In this document: positions 52,043 to 64,000 of the stretch, one piece after another | How positions within the stretch are numbered: the stretch's first letter is position 1 | Layout: each line of letters opens with the position of its first letter | NCBI GenBank assembly: GCA_013396995.1 | Contig: VWZP01002400.1 | Location: forward strand, 2,852,001-2,916,000 | DNA: 64,000 bases | Direction: 5' to 3' | Origin: Dicaeum eximium | Taxonomy: Eukaryota > Chordata > Aves > Passeriformes > Dicaeidae | The notes under the pieces: generated by a model | Database searches by the model: none | The model's input: the letters and a program-made list of their open reading frames with translations, nothing else | Told to the model about the DNA's origin: nothing | Made by a program: the position numbers and the translations under genes

Positions 52043-53917
52043 CTTAATTCCTTTTGTCAGTTACCAACACTTTCCTACTCCCATTGCCATTTTAATCTTC
52101 TTTCATGGACTAAACTACATTATACAATCCAGGTCATTATTATTATTTTAAGGTAATTTCCAACTTAAATATATACCCATCCCAGGCACAAATATAACCA
52201 GTTGAATGTGGAAGTACAAGTCAGCGTGAGGAAGGATTATACAAAGGCTTTTGTACATTCAAATTTCAGCCAGTGTGTTCCACAAAAACAACTTCTGTGA
52301 AATCATTACCTTGGAGATGAAATAGCACTGTGCTTGAAACCTATTGTCTTACAGCCTGAAATTTGTGGTTTATAATAATTACTTAAGAACATTACTCAGG
52401 AACAGAAAAACAATGGAAAGCGGGAAGTTGTATCTATTTTATTCAAAATTCTTTTACAGTACCATGACTTCATGCTCTTGACACCATCAGGAAGGACTGG
52501 GAAGCTTTACCCAGAGATCCTGACAGCTTAACTGGGGTTAGGGGGAAGCCTACCTGGCAGCAAGGGAAAGAAACTTTACTTTTACTGACAGACATGGCTG
52601 TGCTTGCATTTTATGCACTCCCGAGGGAGTTTTTGTGCTTCACTCTTTAGAGAACCACACTGTGAGCCAGACTTCAAACCTTCACATCCACAGGTGAATA
52701 GGAAGACTGGGCAAGAAGTTAAAGGAATGCAGATACTGACTGAATTTGCATACAGCACAAGCAGCTGAAATATTTTTCAGACCTGAAAAGAAAGTCCAGT
52801 TAATGTTTAGAAAAGGAAGTAAGTAATTTGCCTAGTTTGTTAGAGTGGTTTTCCAACAATCTTGATTTTATCAATTTCTAAATTCAGTTACTTGGCATTT
52901 TACTAAAATACAAGTTTAGAACTATCTATCATGGTAAGAATATAAGCAAAATAACCTCTATACTTCCGATACATTGATTTTCTTAGATTTATAGTGAGAA
53001 AATGAACAGCATAATCTCAGCTAATGAAGACCAAATCATGAACTTCTGATATCACATATTGATGAATTACATGGACATAAGTTTATTTAAACAAGCATGT
53101 AAATAAAAGTGGCATCAGGATGAGGTTATACTATGCATGGCCTGAATTAAAGTTCTCTTACAGAGACATTTGTGTTTGAGAACTCAAGCTTGTCATTAGC
53201 CATCTTCCTTGCTGCTGATTTCTGAATACTTATTCCACAGTAGATATTGAAATACACAGAGTAGAAGGGAAGTCTACAGGATTTACCAGAGCAGGAATTA
53301 GCATCAAGTTACAGCATAATAAGGAGTGATGAAAACTTCATGATAAACCATACAGCTGGATTTTCTTTTAAAACAAATCTATAGTATTTTAAGGCATTTT
53401 CCTCAACTTAACACACTTAAATTGAATTAAACTTTAAAATTCTTGTGACTGCAAAATAGACTGCCTTAGTCTGATGAGTCTCATTTTACAGACCTGGAAG
53501 AAGGGAAAAAATATAACCAAGAAATGCTATTTACTGGTTGTTTTTAAAATTAACAACCTGGTCTGGTTTATTTTACATAGGAATGTTGAGCTTTAAATTC
53601 TGGCATCTCAGGATTACTAACTCAGAGAATTTCCCCTTTTCAATTACATTATTCTCCTAGTCCTAGCTCTCACTCCTTGTTTCTTTTAGTCTAATAGACT
53701 ATCTCAAACAAACTCAACATAAGTAAAAACTTGTTCTTTTGGTCTTCACATCACCACAACTGAGATGAAGCTCTATAACTTGCCCAGAGAACACACAAAG
53801 GTACATTTTTATGGCAGTTCATTTAAAGAAAGAAAAAAATCAGCTGTCTGCGACTGCTCAAATGTTTGCCATGTTGTAAGAAGATGGCTGAAAAATCAAA
53901 TGCAAATGAAATAATGG

Positions 53918-54566
53918 AAGGTGGGTAATAACTGGAGTTTATTGCGACTCAGACTCATCATAGGAACACCAACAGCCCTATGCTAAAAGCCAGACAAAGA
54001 GATAGACCCAGCTTAGCTTCACAAGAATCAATGTATCTGCTTTAGAGGTGACTTCTATAACCCTGGGTGACAGAGCGAGGAGCAAGCAGGACTTTAAGGC
54101 AGAACTATTTGCACCTTCCTTAGGATCAGCAGTTCAAAAGTGATTAAAGGGCTTCCATTCCTGAGCTAGATTTTAGTAGAATCCAAACTGGAGCAAGGTT
54201 GCTTTTCAATTAGACATAAAGGAGATCTGTTTAAAAAGGCAGGTTTAGACTAGTCATAAACAATTTATTCCCTATCCTTGGTGCCTGTATATCCAAATCC
54301 TGCTCCCAGGTCCAGCAGTTCTCAAGCCTTGGATTACTACTCGTTGTGCAATCCCTTTAAAGCCTAAGGTGGCTTTCCTTGCCCCTTTATATGTAGCTAT
54401 ATGTCTGCTCCCTGCCATATAAGCATTTCCCAGGTCCTCTGCAAACTCCCTAGCTGCTTGTACTGAGCTGTGAAAGTTCTGCCAGGTGAGCATGGCCAGT
54501 AACACTCAGAAGATAATTCCAGGGAAGCCTCGACCTCCCTTCCCCTTGAAAAAGCTCACCTGAACC
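53918..54566 (-). other. possible retroelement or retrocopy remnant
   Basis: On the minus strand a 73-codon ORF from ATG 54493 to 54272 (starting MLTWQNFHSSVQAAREFAED) is followed by untranslated sequence ending in a polyadenylation signal (AATAAA, 53943-53938) shortly before GTTATTACCCACC. The codon usage and the charged peptide are more protein-like than most open frames here. I found neither TG...CA ends with matching flanks nor a poly-A tail, and I do not recognise the protein. It could be an LTR plus flanking sequence of an old retrovirus, a retrocopy, or chance. Confidence 0.2.
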
Positions 54567-54802
54567 CTCATCAGGCCTAATTTAATCTTTCTTTCTAAAT
54601 TGTAGTGCACAATAAGCTGTGATCAAACAAGTGACACAGTACACCTTTCATCACACCATGGATGGAGTAAGTGCTCAATTGTTAATTGTAAAAGTATCTT
54701 ACTGCTAAATTTAATTTACTTACTCACAGAGTACAGCAGGATGTTCTGTGCCACCCAGCCCTCCTGGTTGTGCTTCCTGCCAGTACCACAACAGTGGAGA
54801 AT

Positions 54803-54837
54803 CCTTGTGGAGCATTTATACAAGGAGCTCCACAAGG
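54803..54837. repeat. perfect inverted repeat (11-bp arms, 13-nt loop)
   Basis: CCTTGTGGAGC pairs exactly with GCTCCACAAGG. A TTTATA sequence sits in the loop. Confidence 0.87.
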
Positions 54838-57800
54838 GTTTTATTTAATGTGTGCTTGATCAAGAGCTCACTCATCTCTGCTCTTTTCACTTAAAATGAG
54901 ACTTCTTAATTTCATGCTCAGATATTTCCTGGATGGATAAAGGAGCATATTTCTGTTGCAAGCCAATTTACTGGTGAAGGAACAGCAGGGAAGGGTTTTT
55001 TCTGAAGCAGCTCATCTTTTCCCATGGAATGGCCTTTACTGGTATTAAGACAGTTTGCTGCTTTGTTATGGTGGTTTTGTAAGCTCCCTAAACCTAGGTT
55101 TGACATGGACCTATGAAAGGCTGGCATGGGCTTCAGCTTTTAGTAACTCTTGATGTTTAACAACTTTTCCTTAAACAAATTATTAAAAACGTTGGATCTG
55201 AATTATCTACCAAACCATGACACTTAGAATGAAGGGTTTAATTTGGTTAAATAAAAGCAGCAGTTTTTAAAGAAATTAAAATGAACACATTTTTTTAAGT
55301 GAGAAGCCTAAAAAGTAAGATAGAAAGCAAAGCACTGAACATCTATTTTTGAGGGAACTTTTTCAAAAACAAAATAATTCCTGTATTTCGTGCTGATATC
55401 TTCTGCATAGAAAGAAGCCACTGTTTTACAAGGCAGACCATTTTGCCTTTGGGGAGGGGAAGTCAGGAACAGGGAAACTCCCTGTTGAAGGGACAGCAGC
55501 AGCATTCCCATGCCTGCAGCCCATTCCTGTGGCTCCCACAGCTGGAAATTAAACAGAAAAAGTGGGTAATGCAAACTTGTGGTCAGGTTTCAAAGTTAGT
55601 AGATTGTACCAGCTTGACATGTTTGAAATCAAACTGTGCATTCTTTCATTCCATTTTTTATTGTTTGATTAATGTAGGTGTTTGAAATTTTATGAATATC
55701 CACTCTGACAGTATGCTACTGCTCTCTCCACCACCACAACTCTTAAAACATTGTTTGTGTTCCTCTTTCTCAAGTTCCTCAATTTGAGATTAAATTTCAC
55801 AATATGACTAACAGTGTAAGGATAAGTAATGTAAAATAAATTAGCAGCTTCATTTTGTAGGATAATTTAATGAGTACTTCTGAATTATTTTTTTTCTCAA
55901 AAACAGTAAGTCCACTGAGTTTCAGAAACATATCATCAAGTTATAGTAACATGAGTTACATTTCTAAACAACAGGACAACAAGCTACCATCTCTTTGCCA
56001 TTCCTTTCTATAATAAAGAAATAGCTCCAGAGTTTTCTTCAGAATTTGAGCTATTCCAAGCAGATAATAACACATAAATTCCTTACAGCCTAAGGTAATC
56101 AGGGATACAGGCCTTGGAGACAAAGCAGTTGTGATAAATGAACCCTGACAGAGACACACAAAGTGACAGCCCCACAGGCAACTCCGACGCAGCAGCTCTC
56201 CTGCCTGGGAAGTTTGCCACGAAGCATAACATGCCCAGGTATTTTCACCTGCCTGTTCATTACTCTCACTCCTGTCAAGATGCATCTCTCTTGCTACACT
56301 GTCATTCACAAAACACTCACTTTGGGCTCCAAAGGCAAACAGGCCAAGTTCAGAGCTCTAGCAATCTGACACGAGCCCACTGAAGTCAGTAGCTGTGCTT
56401 GCTTATATATACATGAAAAAATTTGTCTCAGTATCTTAAAATGTGGGAAATTCTGACCTATTCAATCAGGTGCTTGTAGGAATTTAAGGGATTCTTTCAA
56501 ACAGCAAAACTGCAAGACTGTAGCTTATCTCAGATACTATCTGAAATGGTTCTTCTGAGTTTTAGCATCAAAGCTTAACCAGTCTCTTCCCCTTGCTGTT
56601 AGCAGCACAGGCATCACTGGATGCCCATTTTCATTTAGTCATTTTCCTTTCCCAAAGAGCAGAGCACTGCAAATGAGCCTTTCTCATTCACTGATTCCTA
56701 TGGGTCTTTCCAGGTATTTTCAGTACCAAAATCATCTTGAGTCCAACAGAAGAGTATATACAGAGAACTAATCATCCTTTTTGATTTTTTTCATCCACTC
56801 CAACATTTCTCCAACTCAAAATGATGGTAACATCATTCTGGATTGTATTTGTCTAAGCACCATACAAATGTCCAGGAAATAGACATTGGTTCTACTTCTC
56901 CTATATAAATCCCCCAGTTACCCACACTAATTTTAAAAATGTCTAGCTACCTTGTAGTAGTTGGGACTAGTCCTGGAGAGAAGAAAGACATAGATAAATA
57001 CAAACACCAGTGAGGTACACAGATATATTTACATGCTTAAAAATTAGGCACCTGCCAAAATACTAGAAGGATCACAATCATAGTTGGCTTGCAGATGTAA
57101 GAATAAATAAATAAAGAACAGAAATAGTATTTATGGTTAAGATAGTTTTGATGTTTTTATATAGGGGAAACTAAAAGACAAGATTGCTATGTATCATCTG
57201 GAATGAATTTTGAGCCTTTTCCATACCTAAAAATAAAACCAGATGTATAAAATCCTACTGGCATAACAAAATCCAGCTTTGAAAAGACTATTGTCTGCAA
57301 ATGTGATGATCCTTAAGGTCTGTCTTTAGGAGGACTAAGGGATTCTGAGCAATCTAGGGATGATAGCAGAGTATCATATATATAATAGCCAATACTTGGA
57401 GTAATTTTTTTTCCTCTCCATTTCTCATTCTTGTTCTCATATCTGATGATAATTTGGTAGAGAATTAGAAGACTAAACCATATAACAAATTGTGGAAAAT
57501 TACTGCACTCATCACCTGGAATCATACTGGACACAGTAAGTTAATCCTTAGCATAGAATAAACATTGCTTCCTATACTTCACAACCTGAAAATATATGCT
57601 GTAGAGACTATAAATATATTGAAGCCTTAATTTCTCCAAACACTGAGAATCTGCACCAGCACTGCACCTGTCACAGACCAGTGATCTCTGGTTTTAATGT
57701 CTCACAGCACTACAATCAAATAGGCCTATTTTAACCTTCGGTATTTTGCCCACTGTATTTCAGAAATTCTGCAACTGATTTTATAGTCTTTTCAAAGTAC

Positions 57801-58272
57801 TGCCTTCTGGAATATTAAGATTTTTTTCTGAATGATGTTCTGGTTTAGCAATCTCATCTCAAGGCATTAGCTATAAATTCATCAAAATGTTTTCCATGAT
57901 ACTTCTATAACTTTCATTATGTAAATAAGCAAAACATTTACATTCTCCTAATCTATGTAAAAATTAGCAGAACAAATTTAATACTGAAATATATGAATTT
58001 GGCACTCATCAGCCTCACTGAAGATTATGTAGTACAACATTTACTTATTGCTATGATAGTTTGATAATCAATACCCTTTGGTCTTGAGGGTCCGATCACA
58101 CGAGTTTTAAAATAATGGAGTGGTGGAAAAAACAATGGAATGGAACTTGGATTTCTTTAACTAAGAATCCAAACGTGAACTTCCATATTCCTATCTTTTT
58201 TACTGCCTATTTTATAGAATTTCATTAAGATACAATAAGATATATTTTAATCCAGAGTTTTATATTTTGTAC

Positions 58273-58429
58273 CTTTTCATCTTCCTCGACCATCACTACA
58301 GCAGTAGACCTCGTTACTTTTTGCTGCAGTCCAGACTGGCTACAAATGAATCTAATTATTTCATAGTTTGGGCAATGTGCCTGGCAGACAGCAGGGCTTG
58401 GACACCCACTGCTGCTTTGAAGATACATG
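58273..58429 (-). CDS. candidate coding exon, unrecognised protein
   Basis: On the minus strand a strong acceptor (AAGTTTTGCTTTCAG) precedes 157 nt, which end GATGAAAAG before a GTACAA donor (acceptable, not consensus). One leading base is followed by exactly 52 open codons, ending in phase 0. The peptide has a Cys-rich first half (SSSGCPSPAVCQAHCPNYEI, then FICSQSG) and ends LQQKVTRSTAVVMVEEDEK. GC content is clearly above the flanks, and CpGs occur at codon positions (ACG AGG, GTC GAG). This is the most exon-like segment in the window, yet I cannot name the family. Another minus-strand candidate (59680-59768) lies upstream but does not join it in phase. Confidence 0.3.
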
Positions 58430-59679
58430 CTGAAAGCAAAACTTGACATTTTTCTGATAAAGTTATTAATTTTCATTGTATTGACTAGAAAATAATCACT
58501 TCATGGAAAAAGATCAGAATATGGGTAGCTGAGATTATTGCTGATTGCAATAGAATTACTGAAACATTGTGAGCCCAGTTAAATATGTTTTTAAAGTGTT
58601 AAGGGGAAATGAACACTGCTAAAAGTGAATGAAGTAGAAATCAACATATTGATCATTTAATCTAACACACATTATAGAGAAAAAAGGTGTATCACAGTTT
58701 CAAAATAACATCAAATAGGAAGGTGTATGCAAAGATTTCTGCTCATCCTTCATTTTCAGATTCTTTTTTGATTCTCACAGAGCTGCTATATTCTCCTCTC
58801 TTTGTCCTAATATCAGATGAAAATATTCACATTTTTTACATTAAACAATGCCCAAAAATAGTATTTTCTTCACTTGCCTTTTCAAATCCATACAAATTCC
58901 CAAACATGTAAACATACCACCTCTGAGAGAGGAATTTTGTGCTTGGCAGAAATCTATGCCCATGGACAGGAAGCTTAAGACAATTTGGGAGATTTAGTGC
59001 AATCCTTTTTTCACTATCCCCTGTTACATTAAATACTCAATGCCTTCTGGAACTGCTGTTAACACACCCAGCCCTCTGGGCTCCTGGGACTGGTCCCTAA
59101 GACTTTGTAGGGACTATGTACTGAAGGCTGCCTCACATTTCAAAAGGGAATGGTCAGCCCTAAACAGGGTTTTCAAATCTTAGACAATTAAAAGGCACTA
59201 ACTCAAATTAAAAGCTTTTCTGTGCCTACATTTTAAAGCTGCTACACATAACTCAACCACTTTCCTCAAAGGGGTTTCTTTATTTTCTGTGATAAAACTG
59301 GAATTTGGTCTAGAGAAGATATTTTACAAGGCATGCTAGTGCATGTGATTCAGTTTTCACCAGCTTGGACTACTAAAATGACCATTATTTTATGAACTGA
59401 GGTGGATAATGAGAAATATTTGAAGTCTGAGAGCACTCATATTCCAAGGCAGTCATCAATTGGCAACCTGTGTGACTTCTTTGAGAGGATGTGTCATTTT
59501 GGAGGAATGAGTTAAATAAAATGGGACTTCTATATTTATTAAATTATAAACTACTAATGTGGTGGGTTTTTTTCTTTTATTAGTAGTTAGATGTACTTTA
59601 TGTTTTGGCCCTCATCCTCTCAAAACTGGGCAGGTATGAAATGGAGCCTCCTGAGGCACAAAGCCTCCTGAAATATTAC

Positions 59680-59768
59680 CTTTGTTCTCTCTGTGCTCTT
59701 TCTTATAGAACAGGATAAGCTTTTCTTCTACTTCAAAATGCTTTAACAAGTGATCAGTTATGAAGTTT
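59680..59768 (-). other. candidate internal exon, unrecognised
   Basis: On the minus strand the pyrimidine-rich acceptor CTTCCTTTTCATATGCATAG precedes 89 nt, followed by the donor AAAG|GTAATA. One leading base and 29 open codons give a charged helical peptide starting NFITDHLLKHFEVEEK and ending YKKEHRENK, with one base left over. The leftover base is out of phase with the candidate at 58273-58429, so a direct join is excluded. I recognise no family. Confidence 0.18.
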
Positions 59769-60630
59769 CTATGCATATGAAAAGGAAGCACAGGACTATC
59801 ATGGCTGGACATAAATTAATTTGCTGTTAGAAATTCACCTTCTTGACTCTCTCCACATCTTAATTTCTTCCATTTAAAAGGAACTGCGAGAGTTGGTAGC
59901 ATTAGTGTTGCAAAAACTAATAAACATGTTACAAGTGTGTGACACATGCAGACCATTAGTCTGTGCCTGCACTGCCTCCTTGTGTATTAGACAGGCCACC
60001 AGTGCTCCCCCAACACACAACAATGCCGCAAAACAATGCAGAAGAGGGACTCTAAGAGGCCTTTTATACTTAAACATCCGTGTTCATCATTTGTCCCAAG
60101 TCATAATTAAAAATGGACTGTGGCATGTAGATATTGGCCCACTGCTTCAAGAGCACCACTGATTAAAGCAGAACTAAACAGGGACACTCTCTTTGATTAT
60201 GTGATAAACTGTTGCCAATGTGAGTAACTGAGCCTGCCTGCACTGTCCCCTTTTAGCTCTACCCGCCCATGTATTTGTTTCAATTGGTCTCCTGCAAAAG
60301 AAAGTTTCAAATAAAATGAAAAAANCAAACACCAGCAATTGAAGACAAATATCTAAAAATGTTGTGTTGCAAAATCGTAACAGATTCAAGTTTTAGTTGG
60401 CCACTGGAAAAATTCAGAAATGGCAATCAAAATGCAGATTTCTGGCAGTTCTGGTGTGTAATAGCAATATGTAAAAACTAAACAGAAACTGAGAAATGGC
60501 ATCAAATATATGTGTCTCATTTTCAGTTGTCTTAAATGAGGAAAATTCTGGTATCCCTTATGCATTATATTTTAGAAGATGTAATGCACATTACACTAAT
60601 TGCTCCTTTTGTTTTTTCTCTTGAATGAAG

Positions 60631-60740
60631 CATAATTCTGATTACAACAGACTATGATCTCAAAAAGAAATTCATACAAATTAAAAGAATGGTGGGTTGC
60701 TGTATCAGACACACAGTGCAGTTCTATAAAATACCAGTAG
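60631..60740 (+). other. candidate internal exon, unrecognised
   Basis: A long pyrimidine tract ending GAATGAAG precedes 110 nt, followed by the donor GTAG|GTGAGC. One leading base and 36 open codons give a peptide starting IILITTDYDLKKKFIQIK and ending RHTVQFYKIPV. AT-rich composition makes an open stretch of this length only mildly surprising. The phase is compatible with 50880-50967. Confidence 0.13.
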
Positions 60741-62332
60741 GTGAGCCTTGAAAGCTTGGGCACTTTGGCTGAAATAAACCTCCAGAAACTGAACCGAATG
60801 ACAAAGCTGAGCTGGTAGTGCTGCAGGATACCTGATACTTCCTGCAGCTTGCTGAACAGGATGGGGATGTGCTGTTTATATGCTGTAAAACACTATTTCA
60901 GCAATACTTTTCTGGGGAGGGAGGTGTAGGAAGACCAGATTATTCTCCAAAACAGTCATGATTAAGATCCAGCTAAGTCAATGACACCAGGAAACACAGT
61001 CATTGCTGCTTTTCTCCAATGAACTTCTTAGGCAGAGATTATTTACTTTTTGTTTTAACCTGAGGCCAAACACATAGCCCATTCCCAGAAAAATTCTGGT
61101 CAGAATATATTCCATTCACAAATGTGAATATGCAGTAGCTCCTCAAAGAGATCACCTGTATCCACATTAAAACACTGCTTACTTTTGTGTATATTAAGGA
61201 TATATAAAGCAAGAAAGGAGGAACTCCATAGAGAATTACAAATTTTTCAGACTACATTGATCAATAAAAAGAAAAAAGTTAATGAAAAAAATGGTGCTCC
61301 TTAATTGTGGCAAGGTTTTATGTAAATGCAGTTACTTTTCTGTAAGTAAAACTGTAAGGATTTTTTCACCAGACGCTGTACAAATTCAATCTTCAATATA
61401 CACACAGCAACAAATACTCATCCTGTTTCTGTCCACATACAGACCTGCTTTTGGATCTGTGTAGGCTGCACAGTGCAGCTACCACTCCAGTTCTGCTTAT
61501 GTCATTCTCAATACATTCACCATAGGGAAAAAAAACTAATGCTAATATTTCTGTACTCTTGTGGTACCTGAGCTAATGAGTATTGAACTATCCTGTTTTG
61601 TATTTAATTTCTTTTACTCTACTTTTTCCTCCCTAATTCTTGGGAATCTAAAAGAAAACAATCAATGGGCACAGTCATTCCCTAGACCAAAGAGGTTTGC
61701 TGAGGGTCAGAGAAAGCCTTGGCTTCATCCTTCAAAATCTTAGATAATGCAACTGGGGGAGTTCAGTGAAGCTGTAAGCTATTATTCATATTAGCAAAAG
61801 GTATATTACCCTTCTTGAAGATAGAATCATGGTAAGTAATGCTGCCATTATTTTGTGTATATGCATGTGTTTATACATTTTTCTCCCTTTAAAAACTACA
61901 ACAAGGAGCTGATTTGTACTTCATCTAGCAGAGATCATTCCACTGATCTCCATCAATTAAACAACTTTTTTTACAAGGATTCACTTCTCTGAAGCAGTAT
62001 AACTCACTTTTCTTCCTAATAATAATCACATAACATAAAACTCTCAGCAAACATAGATTTGCACCAGAAATGAGACAATGATAAGATTCCCACCTACCTA
62101 AACCAAAATAATTAAAGCAACAGAGAAGGTAGTAGGTGATGACTTTTAAGGCAGACATTTATTTTGCAATATTCACTTATGTGCTGTGAATAGAATTGGA
62201 GAGGGCATCAACATCTGTGTGAAACTAGAAAACAAAAAGGTCAAGTCAATATCCCTGAGATACAGGGAAACCAACAATAAAAGCATAGTCACTTCCAAGA
62301 AACATATAGTCACTTCCATAGAAACACTTCCA

Positions 62333-62394
62333 GTTGTTTCACTGGAAATAAACAATATACTTTACAGTGCATTGTTTATTTCCAGTGAAACAAC
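62333..62394. repeat. perfect 24-bp inverted repeat with 14-nt loop (hairpin)
   Basis: The arms 62333-62356 (starting GTTGTTTCACTGG) and 62371-62394 (ending CCAGTGAAACAAC) are exact reverse complements over all 24 bases. The loop is ATACTTTACAGTGC. The upstream 50 bp hold short direct repeats of CACTTCCA. The 62-nt size suits a microRNA-type stem, but perfect pairing with no bulges is more typical of a recent templated inversion or a small palindromic insertion. I recognise no known microRNA seed. Confidence 0.92.
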
Positions 62395-63618
62395 CCCTTT
62401 ATATAGAGAGACAAGTCTATTGCTTTTAGTGATGTCAAGGAATATGTTAGAAAAACACAGTGTAATTGCAAGAGAGCCAAAGAACACCACATTTACAGCT
62501 ACATTTCATTATGGTGCCTATAGCCTGAATAATGTGAAAGAGCTGCTGCTGTGAGTTTCTTGTGACCTACAGTGGTCCAAGGAAACATTCTCTTCTCCAC
62601 AGTTCCTAACCCCTCCCCCTCTCTGCCCCAAAATACAACAATGACCCATCTGTGCACATACAAGAGAGCAATTCCTAATATTTAAACATGGATTAATTTG
62701 CCAATGTAGATGTATCAGGGACAGAACATAATGAATGTCACAGTGCTTAGTCTTTCTTTTCCCTAAAACTGTCTTAAAGAGTAATGAAGAACAAAAAAGC
62801 CGACAGAAAGAACAAACCACTGTGGATCACAGATGATTTAATAAATAACATCATTCACTTCTCTTCTGTTTCTCTCTGAAAATATTTTGACATTTTAGCC
62901 TTCTTTCAGATTCAAGAAAGAAAATATTTCTCTTGAAATTACATTTAAGAGCTGAAAATTTCTAACAAAAATCTTTAATTTTATGGCATTCACAAAGCTT
63001 ATCTATGCTCTGAATTGTTATCTATTCTTCGACAGATTTCATGGCTGGAATTACTTCACTCTGCACTGCACTAGAACACCATCATTACAATTTAGAAGAT
63101 TATGAACAATAACTAGGAAAATAAGTGAAATGTAAATCAATTAAATGTAAATCAATCATCCTTAATTATACAATTTGATGGGCTGCAAAATGTGGATCTT
63201 CACCTAAATGACGTAACTTTTCTCTTGTAACTGCTGAATCTGATGGCAATTTATTACATGCCTGTGTGGCTTGACATGATGGAATGCAAAAATAACTGAG
63301 CTAGCTCTAAATTAGAGTGGTCCTGGTACCAGAATTCATATAGAATTATACAGATTTTTATATTAATATGTCTGCTACCTCACCCAAATTAATACTTAGC
63401 ATTTCTTCCTCTTTGTTCTGCTTTGGATTGATGTAGGACCATGAAAATCAGTGGCTATCTTTCCACTGACAGTTTGGGAGATGAACCACACCCCCTAAAC
63501 TTAAATAACCATAAGGCTCTGTGTGAAATTACTATTCTCTACACTGTGAGAATACTTGTTCTTTTTCACCACTATCTGAAATGCTTCCATTTTTTCTTCT
63601 GAGCAGAAACAGACTTTT

Positions 63619-63645
63619 TACTTTTTACTAGGTAAGTAAAAAGTA
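63619..63645. repeat. perfect inverted repeat (11-bp arms, 5-nt loop)
   Basis: TACTTTTTACT pairs exactly with AGTAAAAAGTA across AGGTA. It overlaps the donor-like sequence at 63632, so the donor may be a by-product of the symmetry. Confidence 0.87.
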
Positions 63646-64000
63646 CTTGTATTCATTCAGGTAAACAGAAAGGCTCAAAACAAGCAGAGAAGCAATGTTT
63701 GGTAAGAGACTGCAAGCAGCAAGAATGCTGGTGACAAAGATGTATCATTTATAAGCATGAAGAGGAAACTTGAAACCTTATAGCATATGAGATTTTCCCA
63801 TAAGCAAGTATTGAGTAAAAATAATAAATTGCCATTGGGACTACCTACTGATAGTGTAAGGAAGGAGGCTAAAAAAGCAAGTTAATCTGGTCTGTTCTAC
63901 AAAGCATCTAGTAAGTGACTGAGAGCTACACAGACCAGCAGAGCAACCATAACAGTAGTGGTTTTCGGGAACCTGTATGCAGTTAGGGCGTAAGAGAAAC

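Larger units (their letters stand above)
50968..58272. other. unique AT-rich non-coding DNA
   Basis: Nothing recognisable apart from the hairpins at 52018-52042 and 54803-54837 and the retroelement-like segment near 54 kb, which are listed separately. Minus-strand open frames here (for example 55956-56309 and 57313-57534) match nothing I know. Confidence 0.55.
58430..64000. other. unique AT-rich non-coding DNA with candidate exons and hairpins
   Basis: I recognise no gene or transposon beyond the separately listed candidates. A plus-strand 25-nt segment at 63607-63631 lies between a good acceptor (TTTTTTCTTCTGAGCAG) and the donor CTAG|GTAAGTA, but it is too short to judge. A single N at 60325 follows an A run. 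Confidence 0.5.

Overview
The window looks like a bird genome, most likely a passerine. The evidence is repeat content. A tRNA-Ile-derived SINE with a CR1-type tail (TguSINE1-like, the family I know from zebra finch) lies at 23555-23690. Two 3'-end fragments of CR1 LINEs lie at 33601-33695 and 35228-35405, and a solo LTR with a 6-bp target-site duplication lies at 47404-47687. Base composition is AT-rich, CpG is scarce except in one island, and repeats are sparse.

I recognise no known protein-coding gene, rRNA, tRNA gene, CRISPR array or complete mobile element. Every long open frame I inspected looks like chance, or falls in the GC-rich repeat or CpG-island segments. The window reads as intergenic or long-intron sequence. 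The strongest promoter-like signal is a CpG island of about 205 bp at 12395-12600.

Layout. 1-12.3 kb: unique AT-rich DNA with a perfect 24-bp palindrome near 1.67 kb and several candidate minus-strand exons (162-204, 1371-1457, 3677-3828, 11144-11201). 12.4-12.6 kb: the CpG island. 12.8-23.5 kb: unique DNA. 23.5-25.5 kb: the SINE, then an inverted duplication whose left copy is broken by an assembly gap in a poly-T run. 25.5-36 kb: unique DNA, two CR1 fragments and two candidate plus-strand terminal exons (30967-31134, 34508-34690). 36-47.4 kb: unique DNA with a CA microsatellite, a short telomere-like motif and an 80-bp tandem duplication. 47.4-47.7 kb: the solo LTR. 48-64 kb: unique DNA with several hairpins, including a perfect 24-bp inverted repeat at 62333-62394, and candidate exons on both strands (50880-50967 and 60631-60740 plus; 58273-58429 and 59680-59768 minus).

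The exon candidates rest only on splice-site quality, open frame and protein-like composition. None was recognised as a known family. Such pseudo-exons are common in vertebrate introns, so they are hypotheses to test and not gene calls.
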